Shown here piece by piece: positions 1-10,438 of a stretch of 64,000 nt of DNA (the stretch's first letter is position 1; each line of letters begins with the position of its first letter). Source of the stretch: Agarophyton chilense (lineage: Eukaryota; Rhodophyta; Florideophyceae; Gracilariales; Gracilariaceae); assembly GCA_030374765.1 (NCBI GenBank), contig JARGXX010000086.1:806001-870000 (forward strand), read 5' to 3'. The notes beneath the pieces are model-generated. The model was not told where the DNA came from. It saw only the letters and a program-made list of their open reading frames with translations, and made no database searches. A program made the position numbers and the translations under genes.

Positions 1-1006
1 CACGGCGTATTTCAACCGTCAATCGATCATGAACAGGATCAGTCAATGGAACAAGATGAGTTGCTCTCCATGGTTGTGGCAACGAATTGCGTTTCTGGAC
101 TTTTGCAGGAATGTCTCCGCGCACCGGATATACCGCACCGGATGGATGAGACTCAAAAAATCGCGGTACATACACACCCGAAACTTCTTTCGCAAGTCTA
201 GCCAATATTTCTTCTCGAGTGATATTTGGATTCTGTTCGAGTGCTCTTACTAAACATTCACCAATTTCTGGAAGCATTTCTTCACCGTCCCCTATACTCA
301 TGAAATCAAACAGATCCGCGTAAGGTTCTGGATTTGCAGTAACTGACAAGCCACCGGCAAAAACGAGAGGAGGGCCTTCTCGCCACGTTACTGTTGTATC
401 TCGTGCGGCCCATGTGCACGGTATATTCGCTTGTTCCATGACTTTGACACAGTTGGTAGCACCAAGTTCATACATTAGACTCATACCAATTACATCGAAA
501 TCTGACAAGGGTCGCTTTGATTCGACACCGAAAATAGGGAGTTTATACTCCCGTAGAACCTTCTGCATATCTGGTGCAGGTAAATAAGAACGATCACAGA
601 GAAGATCTGGGTGCTCATTTAAGCAGCTGTATAACACAATATGGCCAGTGCTACTCATGCCAATCGAATAAAGGTCTGGATAAGCCAGACAAAAATGTAC
701 TTTGACAGAGTTCCAGGGCTTATTGACGGCACCAAACTCATTTCCAAGATATTGACCTGGCTTCGACACATTTCGTATCTCACGAAAGGGAATCACAGAC
801 TTCAAGGCCTCCCATTCATGACTTACCTCTTCTGCCAATGATATTCCGTCTATATCAGAGTTTTGAGCTAGATCACCGCGCTTCGTACCTAACGAAGCAC
901 TGCATGTAAATCCTCTTTCATCTCTTCGAGATGTTTGGGACTTCGTTTTCGATTTGCATAGTCGGGATAACCAAGTTGCGTTTGAGTATGCAATAAAAGC
1001 CACCAT
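1..1006 (-). CDS. B12-binding radical SAM protein, TIGR03960-like, N-terminal part (runs off the window)
   Basis: An open frame on the minus strand starts at the ATG at 1004-1006 and stays open to the left edge (335 codons, no stop). The first ~60 residues are rich in Ser, Thr, Arg and Lys and look like an organelle transit peptide. After that come segments typical of the bacterial/cyanobacterial family of B12-binding domain plus radical SAM proteins: KPGQYLGNEFGAVNK, LAYPDLYSIGMS, FGVESKRPLSDFDVIGMSL, and a Gly-rich cobalamin-type segment VFAGGLSVTANPEPYADLFD. The last residues seen, DRLTVEIRR, come just before the point where the family has its CxxxCxxC iron-sulfur motif, so that motif should lie outside the window. 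Reaction unknown. Plastid location is inference from the N-terminus and the cyanobacterial look of the family. A GTAAGT inside the frame is not treated as a splice site because the frame reads through with family-like residues. Confidence 0.82.
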   Translation of the reverse strand, partial: MVAFIAYSNATWLSRLCKSKTKSQTSRRDERGFTCSASLGTKRGDLAQNSDIDGISLAEEVSHEWEALKSVIPFREIRNVSKPGQYLGNEFGAVNKPWNSVKVHFCLAYPDLYSIGMSSTGHIVLYSCLNEHPDLLCDRSYLPAPDMQKVLREYKLPIFGVESKRPLSDFDVIGMSLMYELGATNCVKVMEQANIPCTWAARDTTVTWREGPPLVFAGGLSVTANPEPYADLFDFMSIGDGEEMLPEIGECLVRALEQNPNITREEILARLAKEVSGVYVPRFFESHPSGAVYPVRGDIPAKVQKRNSLPQPWRATHLVPLTDPVHDRLTVEIRR

Positions 1007-1295
1007 TGTCGAACGATAGCTTTTGTTAGCGATATTAATTCAACGCTAATGGGGTGTTTTATTCAATTGACTGAAGCTGCAAACACACGTCCCACACTAT
1101 TTCCCTTTCCTATGGGTCAGGCCCAGAGGAATCCTCCCGTTGGAACTATGTTTCCTCCCAGTCCGAAAGATGCAAAGAACGTTCTAATCGTATGGATTAC
1201 AAGACAATCGAGGATTGCTAGCGTTCATCGCCCTCCACGAGAGCTCGGGATTTGCATTTGGCAAGTTTGTGAGCTCGAAACAGATTCATTTATTC

Positions 1296-1943
1296 GGCAA
1301 GTGCCGAATCGACACGACGTCGCCGGCGTCGAAAAAGTGACCAGCCAGAGGTCTAGTGTCTATACGACCGGAGAGACAGTTCGAAATTGGTTATTTTTTG
1401 AAAGGTAGTTCTGTTTCATTCACAGCTCCAAAACGATTTTTTAGAGTGCAACCACGGTTTTCTCACCCAAAAAATACCTGTTTTATATTCTAAGATAGAA
1501 ATTAGCCTGCTTATCAGTTAAACATATATTCTTTACTGTTTTATTTCTTATGTGGCATTCTTTCACATGGAAGCAGTTTCGTGAAGCGCATATTCTTTTG
1601 AAAAGGCTGTACCAAGTCTTTACTGTTTGGAGGTCAAAAAAAGGAAAAAATCTGGTCAAAATAACTAAAAATCAGCACCTAAATTTACAGTTTGGCCTCA
1701 TATGAGGCCAGCGGTCGTATAGACACTAGGCTCAGACACTGGTCCCCACCACCATTGCATCAGGAGGCTGATTCTCCCTCTGCCAATGGCTATATTGTAT
1801 TTTAGAATTTTGACCAATAAAAAATGTAGGCTCAAACATCGTTGCTCTTCTTCCTTATAGTTCCAGTCCACGTACTCCCCTTTGTCAGTCATTATCGTCA
1901 AGTTCAATCGTCTTCGAAGCGTGACCATCGAGGTCGTCAGAGC
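1296..1943 (+). repeat. Left terminal inverted repeat of the MULE, split by a MITE
   Basis: The sequence 1296-1356 plus 1730-1943 matches the reverse complement of 7152-7429 over its whole length with scattered substitutions. Shared segments include GGTCCCCACCACCATTGCAT, CCTCTGCCAATGGCT and ATGTAGGCTCAAACATCGTT. The missing block 1357-1729 corresponds exactly to the MITE plus one copy of its target duplication. The outermost 18 bases, 1292-1309, form a near-perfect palindrome. Confidence 0.85.
1357..1725. mobile_element. 369-bp MITE-like insertion inside the MULE left TIR
   Basis: The insertion begins TGTCTATACGACCG and ends with the exact reverse complement CGGTCGTATAGACA, a 14-bp perfect terminal inverted repeat. 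CTAG flanks both sides (1353-1356 and 1726-1729), while the uninterrupted right TIR of the MULE has a single CTAG at the matching place, so this is a direct view of the empty site. No open frame is present, so it is non-autonomous. A perfect 16-bp palindrome GGCCTCATATGAGGCC sits at 1694-1709 near the right end. Superfamily undetermined; a 4-bp CTAG or 3-bp CTA duplication are both possible. Confidence 0.85.
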
Positions 1944-1955
1944 GTGACCATCATT

Positions 1956-2057
1956 GATATCCGGTCGCCAGAGCGTTCTCCCGTCGCAAGTACCATATCC
2001 TTCGTTGATATCCTATCGCCAAAGCGTTCTCCTTTCGCACGGTCTCCCGTCGTATCC
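1956..2057 (+). repeat. Two imperfect 51-bp tandem units next to the MULE left TIR
   Basis: GATATCCGGTCGCCAGAGCG at 1956 recurs as GATATCCTATCGCCAAAGCG at 2007, each followed by TTCTCC and a TCGCA block. Similar shorter pieces continue to ~2090. Subterminal repeats of this sort often serve as transposase binding sites; that role is inference here. Confidence 0.5.
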
Positions 2058-2253
2058 ATCCGTTTTCCAGAACTTTCTCTCGTCGCCCGTTCTTTTTTCA
2101 GTATAATACCAGTATCAGCGTTTTAACCATTCTTTACTCTTCAATAACTACAGTTGTAGACTAGAAATGAATGCATTAACCCGTAAATTGTTCTTTTAAT
2201 TCTATTTAATTCATTTTCAGAAACTCTAATGCTAACAAAAATGATTCCTTTTT

Positions 2254-5216
2254 TTGGTCACTACAGAATCAAACCTTTTTAATTTTGAACAATTGTTTAG
2301 AGACGATCCTAGCGCGAAGATTTTTAATATATTCAGAGACTTTTACCAATGGCTAGAGCAATTTGAAAAACTGAAGCTCAGAGATGACAAGAAACGGTTT
2401 GCTGTAGTGCGCCAGCACGTTTACGATATTGTAAAAGCTGAAGAGCGTGAGAGCACTCCAGTATCGTTTGTTCACAGTTCGAAGCCGGGAGTTTATATTT
2501 GTTCGGATCTCATAACCGCAGCTCTTATGGACATGAGACCACTTCTGGGTTTGTTTCACTGTACCTGTGATACAGGGGTTTCTCTTGTGTCTTATGGAAA
2601 TCGGATAAAGAAAGAACCATTGCAGCGAGAATCGTTTTTATTGAATATGAAACAAGCATTTACGATGAATGTGACTGAAGACTCAAGAAGAATAGACACT
2701 TTTTTCGTCCCAATTAACTTAATTAGAGTTTATTGGGGATTCTTGATTGGAAAACACTTTATTTTATCGGAATCAAGTTTGAAGGAGAAGCCTACTGTTT
2801 ACTTTGGAGACAGATTTGGATGGAAATGTCCTGATCAGATTCTGAGGTTCTTTAAGAAAGCATTCGACTATAGTATTCTCCATGGTGAAGCTAAGGCTAC
2901 TATATCAAGAAAAAATATATATTGGATGTTTTCAACTACTAAAAACAGTCGGATGGGTATAGTTGTGGTTGTTTCGTTATAGCAGCGGCGATGGAACTAG
3001 CGGAAAGCCTTGCACATGACAAGTAAGCTACATTTTTCTCTCCCAGATACCGTAAGGTATTTGCAAGATAGATATGGAATTGTCATAAACCCAACATCTG
3101 TCCGAAAGATGTTGGAGTACGGACGCAGAATAAGTAACCCAAAGGACCATGAATGTACGAAGCTGTTCAAGGAGTTGGTCATGTTACATGAGGAAAATGT
3201 CGAAAATAGGAACTACATTACTCACGATGGTGAAGGACGAATGGTATCGGCATGCTGAGCTTTGGCTGAGTGGACTGACGACTACAAATCGTTCGGAGTT
3301 GTCCCCGGTGTTTCTATGGATTGTAAGGCAGTAGCAAATCGTTATGGATTTCCGCTTATAACAATTAATGGAAGGTCAAATTACGAAGTCGTCCTTACTT
3401 TCTTTATGGGTTTTATCAGTGGTGAAGCGGAATCGGACTTCGTAGATGTCCTAACGCAGTTTAAGTCCATGATTCAGATATCACCGGCCATTATTACAAT
3501 GGACTTGACCCAAGTGCAGCATGCATAGCAGCTACAGCGAAAGTATTTTAGAAGTCATTTATTGTTCTTGATGATTGGCATGTGAATCAAAACCAAATCA
3601 AGTATGTTACTACATGGTGTGTCCAAATCGGACGAAGTAGTTGGTGTGAGGACATGTCTGGAGATCTCTTCAATATTCGCAGGTCCAAGTCACTGGCCAT
3701 TTTCATACAACGGCGCTATGACTTCCAGGAAAGGTACTTAAAGCCCTTCACAAACAAATTACCTATGTGGTTTACTTATACTTATGTACATAGACCACAA
3801 TTGGTTGTTGAATGTTTTGGAATCATCGCAGTTCCAAGGCGATACCTCTCCCAATGAACCGGATATACCAAAGCTTCCAATTCCGGGTATCGCGCCTATG
3901 TGATATCTAAGAAAGTCCTTTTCTCGGACATTCCAAAACAACTGCAAGTGTTGACTCACATACGTGCTGAGGAGCGCAAAGAATCACGCATACGCTCCAT
4001 GTCCCCTCTCAGTTCTATATATCGTGCTATACGGAATTGTGTGTTTCCTGCCCCCCCCCCCCCCAAGATCCTCGATGAACTTATTACAGAATACACAAGC
4101 TATTCACTGAAAAAGTCCAGAGAAATAAGTATAGAACCGTCAAGGAACTTTGCTGTTCGCCGTGCATTTGTCACGAACATGGAAAAAGTGCATTGGCCTG
4201 AGCTGCTTTTGCAAGAAGAAAACAGAACCGGCGTCGTTGCGTGTTTTGAGCTAACTTGGAGCTTTTATTTCATCCGAAAGCCTGATACTTCTAATTCAAA
4301 TACTCTTATCCCTTCAACTGAACCCCTACTAGTTCTATTTGCACGTCAGGAGGTGGAGAGCGAAGATGGAGGAGAAAGAGATCTATTCGTACGATGTGAT
4401 TGTAAGAACATGGAATCACTCGGATTTCCCTATGGGTACATTGTGAAATGTGCGTTTTCATATAATGACTACGTCCTCACTGAGCCTAGATTGAAAGAGG
4501 TCTCAGACAAACACATTGAAATCGAATCGTTTTGCGACCCATATGGGAGGTCCAACCGTGAGTTCTATTCTTTTAATGACGTCTGCAATGTAAGGAACAT
4601 GTGCGGTGTTATTGATTTGTATTCGTTGCAAAAGAAAATGGAATCGTTTACCAGTAATTCAATTCATACAGACATAGGCGTTGATCTATTTCTCCATAAA
4701 TCTACAGAGCAAGAAGTGAGAGAGTATGTGAAATGGTCCGATAACAACTCTCTGTTTAATCGAGTACATCGGCTTGTAGAAGGGATGGGCCCTGTCGCTG
4801 TGGAAGAGTTTGGCGAACTGCTGAAGGAAGCGAAAAGAAGACTAAGTAAAGGAATTATGGTGACGAAACAAATGCTTGATGGCTTTCTAACAGTTGTCGG
4901 CACTGGAGATAAGATTAACGAGAGATTTCACAAAACGGATAAAGAAACTATTCACACCACACTAAATCTACTGCCTCCGAATCCGTCCAGAGTGAAGATC
5001 ACCAAAAGAAAAAAAGGCTTTACCGAAAGATTAAAGGCAAAGAAGAGCAAACTTAGCAACAAGGAGAAACAACTCGTGGATATGGGCGCAAATGGAGATG
5101 GTCTGAAATCATCACAAGGTTCCGCTGATGATTCTCAATCACTGCTTACTAGGAAAGCAATCAAAGCAGCGCAGAAGATGGCCTTTGATATTATAGAAAA
5201 GGGTAATCGTCGTTGA
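2254..5216 (+). pseudogene. MULE transposase, degenerate
   Basis: Readable in two frames. Frame one covers 2254-3528 with stops at 2980, 2998, 3256 and 3526. A frameshift near 3540-3580 leads to a second frame that is open to 5216 apart from one stop at 3855. The core has the MULE pattern: MDCKAVANRYGFPLITING, then IITMDLTQVQHA, then after the shift DWHVNQNQ, matching the catalytic Asp and the WHxxxN segment of the MULE domain. Further on, VRCDCKNMESLGFPYGYIV (~4393-4450) resembles a SWIM zinc finger (CxC...CxH) in which the second Cys/His pair is replaced by PYGY. The C-terminal tail is basic (KRKKGFTERLKAKKSK). The gene is clearly non-functional. Confidence 0.78.
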
Positions 5217-5362
5217 ACCTAGAACATGGCCTTTCGGCATTGAATGTCAAAATCAGCCTTCACATCAAGCTAGGTTCGAGTATCGGCAGCCTCGAGTATC
5301 GATGTTAAAGGTTTTCCTGAGACTCGTCTGATCTGATGGACGACTTTCCGAAGTTTGACGAG

Positions 5363-6151
5363 CTACATCCATTTTATTCCGGATTGTTCAACGTTTTGTG
5401 CGACCTTGATCAGTATAAGCTGTTCTTTGACAATTCGCAACTGCTCTATTCTTACTTGATGGGATAGCGAGAGATTACGTGCGTTTGTTGAAGTACGCAG
5501 ATTCTCTGTGTCGGCTGCCCTCTGTATCACTTCAAATGTCTCAAACACGCTACTTTGGGACCGATTTGCGCACTCATTTCGCGCCACAAGAAGAATCTTG
5601 CATATCTGGGACAAGTGCGACAACATCTGGCTCGTTTGCCGTCTATAGATCCGACCACGAGAACTCTCTTCAGTTCTGGATTCTCAAACGTCCGAGAGAG
5701 CTCCTTTATCAACAAGATAACCTGTGCCGACGTTGATGTGCAACCGTATGCCTTCACAACAAAATACCTTTTTCATGATCTCATCTTCTTGAAACTCAAG
5801 ACGGCCGCCAACGATTCGGTCTCGCCACGACCATTTCAAAGAAAGCTTCTTTTTCGCAAGGTCGAGATCCGCTCTCCATGATAGCATAGGTACACCCAAT
5901 GGATAAAAGAACTTTTGAAGCTTGAGCTTAATAGTGGGATCAATGTTCCAAACCACCTTTTGCAATTTGTCGACCAGGGCGAAACGATTATTGTTAGCGG
6001 TTGGCGGTGAGGACGGCGAGTTTGTCGGGAATGGCGAGACAGCAAGACGCAACTGATGTTGAGCTGCATGGAAACAACTGATAAATTGCGAAAAGGGCGG
6101 CGTCAAACGTAAGAAAAAGTCCACTGTGATCAAAGGCTCAGCCTTGGCCAT
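5363..6151 (-). pseudogene. Unrecognised gene inside the MULE, possible captured host gene
   Basis: A minus-strand frame opens at 6151 (MAKAEPLITVDFFLRLTPP), stops at 5684, and continues in the same frame without another stop to 5363 (NVEQSGIKWM then stop), about 262 codons with one internal TAG/TGA-type break. The middle has alternating hydrophobic and charged residues ([32 protein letters not shown]) that suggest beta strands. The last 80 residues look helical. I do not recognise a family. It lies between the transposase and the right TIR on the opposite strand, which is where MULEs often carry acquired host sequence. It might instead be a second gene of the element. Confidence 0.45.
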
Positions 6152-6158
6152 GTTGACC

Positions 6159-6970
6159 TCAGAAAAAACAAACTTGAAGGCTTCGATCTTTCAACTGAGC
6201 CAAACTGGGTGGAATACAACGAACTTGGCTAACTGAACGGCCATTGACCAGTTCAGGCAGGTTAGTATTGAGCCGTGTCTCCACTATTGTACTTGAGCAC
6301 AATGGAGTCTCCGATGTCACTTTAATCCACCGCATCTCTAACGGAAACATAAGTGCTATTCCAACGTGTAATGAATCCAGTCATGAAACGCACACCAGCA
6401 TTCTTCCTATCTGAAATGATGGCGCGAATAGTTCTGGAATCAAACCCAAGCAGAGTTCTAGAGAATATGGGCTTTCCGGCGTTTTCAGCCATTTTTATGA
6501 GCTCTGGGTGTGTTGCGAGAGGTTTGAGGATTACAACGGCTTGTGTTTCAGGATCCAACATTTACAAGATATAAAATTTTGGTGTCATTTGACGTCTGAT
6601 GTGCTGCGGACGCTCAACCAAGCTCGGAAGCCAAGTGGATGTGATGCTGCACAAATAAGAAAGGAAACGCAAGTTTGATAGATTGAGAAATGAGATTTGG
6701 TCAGGGTGGCACAGAAACAAAGCTGTGGGTGTCACGAAGTACAAAAGCAGCACTTTCGGTTTCCAAGTGGGTCATTGTTCCAGGTTTGATGACCATCGAT
6801 TCCTTAACCAAAATGCTTCTAAACCATCTTGAACATCCCCTTTTGGATCCTGCCTCAACCTGTAGCATCACTGACTCACCCATATGAGCACATTTCTGTC
6901 TCCAAGCTTGACTGGCGAATCTCCAAGCGGAGCTTTTGCAATCGTCGTTTACGTCAAGGTTTAGCTCCAT
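6159..6970 (-). pseudogene. Possible hAT-type transposase fragments inside the MULE
   Basis: Three short minus-strand frames (6159-6350, 6322-6561, 6701-6970). The middle one contains HPELIKMAENAG and ends with GFITRWNSTYVSVRDAVD. The TRWNSTY segment resembles the conserved TRWNST stretch of hAT transposases. The other two frames show nothing I can assign. Frames are shifted and short, so this is at best a relic. Confidence 0.3.
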
Positions 6971-7151
6971 GACGGCCAGGCCGACTAGATGGCTGCCAAT
7001 GCTGTTACTACGGCTTTGTCGGTCTGTCCGTCAACAACGCCGGTAGCGGTGCGGTTTGCATCGGCATTGGCATGCACAACGGCGGTGGTCACGCACACCA
7101 AATAAGCAGCAAATGTTCCGGTTGAAAAGCGCCCCAATTTTTGAACTTGAC

Positions 7152-7429
7152 GAAGCTCTGACGACGTCGATGGTCAGGCTTTGAAAACGATTGAACTTGA
7201 CGATAATGACTGGCAAAGGGGAGGACTTGGACTGGAACTATTGGGCAGAAGAGCAACGATGTTTGAGCCTACATTTTTTATTGGTCGAAATTCTAAAATA
7301 CAATTTAGCCATTGGCAGAGGGAGAATCAGCCTCCTGATGCAATGGTGGTGGGGACCAATGTCTGAGACTAGACCTCTGGCTGGTCACTTTTGCGACGCC
7401 GGCGACGTCGTGTCGATTCGGCACTTGCC
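7152..7429 (-). repeat. Right terminal inverted repeat of the MULE, uninterrupted
   Basis: Inverted copy of the left TIR. Because it lacks the MITE it shows the original MULE end: GGCACTTGCC at the outer edge, then GATTCG, CGACGTCGCCGGCGTCGC on the complementary strand, then the CTAG that became the MITE target, then the long shared block ending near 7152. Confidence 0.85.
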
Positions 7430-7481
7430 TATTCAGCAAGTCACGCCAAAGCATGTCGCCCCAAACCCCAAAAATTCGGCT

Positions 7482-7525
7482 CGTGCCGAATTGACACGGC
7501 GTCGCCGGAGTCGAACTTCCGGCCA
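7482..7525 (+). repeat. Third copy of the MULE terminal motif outside the element
   Basis: ATTCGGCTCGTGCCGAAT followed by TGACACGGCGTCGCCGGAGT resembles the left end at 1292-1335 in the same orientation. It lies just outside the right TIR and may be the start of another, mostly lost, member of the family. Confidence 0.5.
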
Positions 7526-7534
7526 ATCAGAAGC

Positions 7535-7930
7535 TGGGGTTTAACATCCACTACCCCGCTCAACGGCACAGTAGAGTCAGACATTGTGGGGGGCTGGCCA
7601 TCAGCGAAATGTTCGGACAACTTCTTGAAAAACGTTGGGAGGCTCCACTGGAAGAAGGTAAAAGCCTCTGATACAGGTGTGCTACAGATGCCTACCAGCT
7701 CTCGAAACTTAGTGATGTGGGTCTCCAGAGCACCATCACCGATATGTAGCTTAATCAAATTGGCTCTGGTCATAGATCTCTCATTGGCGGGGACGAGTTA
7801 TTTGAGCATAGCATCTTGGAGCGCTTTGAGAGTACAGAATGAAACTCTGTCACAAGTGACCCTTGAAATCCACATATTCGCGTTGTTCTTTAACATAAAA
7901 GCCGCAGTATGGACCTCCTGAGTAATTGTG
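7535..7930 (-). pseudogene. Ty3/gypsy-type gag fragment
   Basis: On the minus strand the frame reads through ANMWISRV, LKALQDAMLK, a stop, then MTRANLIKLHIGDGALETHI, TKFRELVGICSTPVSEAF and WSLPTFFKKL. This spacing (Trp near the start, an RxNLxxLxxGD block, a helix with HITKFREL, then a short LP segment) is that of Ty3-type capsid domains. One internal stop and a sudden end at the hairpin repeat show it is a remnant. Copia gag is the alternative. Confidence 0.5.
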
Positions 7931-8671
7931 ATACTAAGACAGAGAGTAGTGACCTTTCGAATCCCTGAAATAAACAATCGAAATTTGACTGATGTTCTCT
8001 CGCTATCGCCACCATGTTATGGAGAGAAGTTTGACAAATGCGACGACAAACCAACGCGCTTAGCAAGTCTTGATTGACAGGCTAGCGGCATGATTGATGA
8101 AAAGAGATGGGTGTTCCAGCGGCGAGAAACGAAGAATAGATGTTACTAAATGTGATACGAGAGATTAAAGTTGTCAAAAAGGTTTTTGTCGGGGGGTCTC
8201 TGCCTCCCCTCTTCAGGAAAGAGCAGAGCTCTCAGAGCTTTATTTTGTGCCAAAGTGTAGCTTGAAGGTAGTAAAAAGGGCTTGAAGTAACTTGGATGTG
8301 ACTAAGTATCACTACAGTACGTCTAACTAAGCTTGTAGCTGTGACAAGGCTTGAAAGCTGGTCACTTTATGTTGAATTAGGCTTCTAGCTGTGACATAGT
8401 TTGCAGGCTCGTATTATTATGTTACATTCTCTCCTTCTTGGGCTGAAGATGTCCTCATCGAAGCCTTTTTTAGGAATGAGTCTAAAAGTTCCTTGCTGCT
8501 ACGTAGTGGCGTTCGAGTTAACCAGACGGCCTCATCGAAGTATTCGCCAACGAATAAAGCAAGATAGTACACAAGGCGGTTGAAACGCTTATTTGTCAAA
8601 ATGAACGACACTTCTTATTCTACATTTCCATCTTTATCGATGTCAATGTCCAACGGTTCCTTTCTGTCATT
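7931..8671. other. Non-coding stretch between gypsy fragments
   Basis: No credible gene. A 50-bp duplication is visible: AAGCTTGTAGCTGTGAC at 8329 and AGGCTTCTAGCTGTGAC at 8379. On the minus strand GAAGAGGGGAGG near 8205-8220 could be a polypurine tract of the gypsy remnant whose integrase lies at 8672-9390, which would place a decayed LTR to its left; I could not find LTR ends. Confidence 0.3.
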
Positions 8672-9390
8672 TTAAAACCGACGAAGCTTCGAAAAATGCA
8701 TAACATCGTGTGCTTTCCGCATGGTAGAAGGCAACTCGATTCGACATGTCACAGAACCAGTTCGTTCACGAATTCGAAATGGACCGATAAAGCGCGGTTG
8801 CCACTTCGACGGTAGTGAAGAACGGCGTGTTAGGGAAAGAGAATCAGCACGGAGCAGCACAAGATCACCCTCTTCGAAGGACACTTCAAACCGAGAGCAA
8901 TCGGCGTAGTACTTCTGATTAGTGACGGCGGTGGCCAAGTGTTCTCGGGCTAGCTACGTCATCGCAGTCCTGCATTCGAAGTAGTCGATGGCGTCCTGCG
9001 AGCGATCTGTACACTGATTCAGCGTCCTGGTGATGGGGGTGTGCGGGTTGTAGCCCAGAAAAACTTCGAATGGAGAAAGACGGGTACTTGTATGCCGTGA
9101 AGAATTGTACTAGAATTACAAGGGTGGAAGCACGGTGTCCCAGTCGGAAGGAGAGGCTTGAATACCGATTTGAAGCATGGAGGACAAGGTGCGGATCGGA
9201 TTCTCGGACTGTCCGTCAGTCTGTGGATGGTTGGTGGAAGATATGTTTCAAAGGATGTTTAGAAGCTGCGTAAGAGTTCTCCAGAATCGAGAACGGATCT
9301 TTGGATTGCGAACGGAGACCAGTGTGTGCGGAACGGCATGTTTCGAAAAGAGATGGGCTTCGAAGAGCTTAGCTACATATGAGGCCAAGC
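8672..9390 (-). pseudogene. Ty3/gypsy integrase C-terminal half, degenerate
   Basis: Minus-strand translation gives NHPQTDGQSENPIRTLSSML, the usual integrase segment around the catalytic Glu region (YHPQTDGQTE in most elements), then FEVFLGYNPHTP, and after 8938 KYYADCSRFEVSFEEGDLVL, SKWQPRFIGPFRIRERTGSV and the end AHDVMHFSKLRRF. This is the GPY/F-type end of a gypsy polyprotein. Several stops and shifts occur upstream of 8938. No chromodomain follows, so it is a different lineage from the chromodomain elements further right. Confidence 0.8.
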
Positions 9391-10438
9391 TGGCCTCATG
9401 TAATGCCAATATTCCGAGCTTGTAGACACAATTAGAATCTGGTACACAAAGAATGTGGTTATATATTTTTGAAGTGCTCTGTTAGTGTGCTAAATGTAGC
9501 GATTCAAAAGAAACATCCAAAAACTGTTGCGATTTGTATTTCCGGGAGTATTTACTTTCATATGTTGACAAGAACAGCATGTTTTAAAAAGAAACTTTGT
9601 AGCGATTTGATTATTGGGCAAGGTATCATAGGGTGCATTTAAATTTTTTATCTCATGCCAAAGCCAGTGCCATTGACTTCATTTATTGTACTGTTCTCGT
9701 CTGTCCGTAACTGTGTACTATATCCAGAAGTCTACAAGGACGTTAAGTAGTGATTTTCATACGATGAATACTGTAATTGATGAAGAAAAATGTAGAATAG
9801 TAGAGAGACAAACAGATTTGGCACTACCGGAAGAACTCCTATCATCCTCTTTCTTTTTCTTTGTCGACTGCTCTGTGGGACTTGTTTCCACTTAAATAGA
9901 CTTCATGCGGTCCCTCTTTCATCGTTTCCTTCCGCTCTTTAAAGTGTTATTCGTACTCTTCGCATTGGTTCCCTCATTTAGACTCTTTCGAGTTACCGTT
10001 TCATAATCGAACTAGCTTGCCTACAATATGTTCTTTTATCCGGTCGATCCGAGATTTTGTTCCTTTCCAATGGTCATGATTACGTCATGGTCGTACTCTT
10101 TCAAATTCTTTTACCCTCAGGTTCTTTTATGAGCTCTTGCAGGTTTGTACGTATTCGTTTTGCTTCTATTCTGGGTCATAAAGCATGTACAGGATTTCAT
10201 ATACCCTTTAGTAGCCTGAAACGTTCTTGGAAGCTCCAATACTTTAGGTGACTCTTTTTTGTGCAGGTCAGCGTCTGTCTATGTCTATTCTCTTGTGGGT
10301 TTTCTTTGATGCACTACGTGTGGAGATTTTCTCGCAATAGGCGAGAATCCGTTGTGTGAGTAAACCAAAGATTGATCTTTGTGTATGAAATAGTACTTGG
10401 CATTCAAAAATTTTTCGCTTTGATTTTACTTGCTGTAC
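9391..10438. other. Intergenic DNA with no recognisable gene
   Basis: Only short frames without family features. A palindrome-like ATGAGGCCAAGCTGGCCTCAT at 9380-9400 resembles the palindrome near the right end of the MITE at 1694, followed by TGTAGACAC near 9422, so a diverged MITE end is possible. Nothing else seen. Confidence 0.4.

Larger units (their letters stand above)
1296..7429 (+). mobile_element. Decayed Mutator-like DNA transposon (MULE) with long terminal inverted repeats
   Basis: Two long inverted copies face each other at 1296-1943 (interrupted by a MITE) and 7152-7429. Both outer ends carry GGCAAGTGCC or its complement and are flanked by TATTC on each side (1291-1295 and 7430-7434). 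MULEs normally make 8-11 bp target duplications, so this 5-bp match may be a partial remnant or chance. Between the repeats lies a broken transposase with a MULE-type core and SWIM-like finger, then ~1.9 kb of minus-strand sequence with an unrecognised gene and possible hAT fragments. Multiple stops show the element is dead. Confidence 0.75.

Noticed and set aside
841-845. Intron beginning at GTAAGT inside the radical SAM gene (minus strand near 825)
   Set aside because: The frame reads through it with family-like residues and no suitable acceptor is needed.
1049-1408. 119-codon open frame
   Set aside because: It runs across the MULE end and into the MITE, so it is a chance frame over repeat boundaries.
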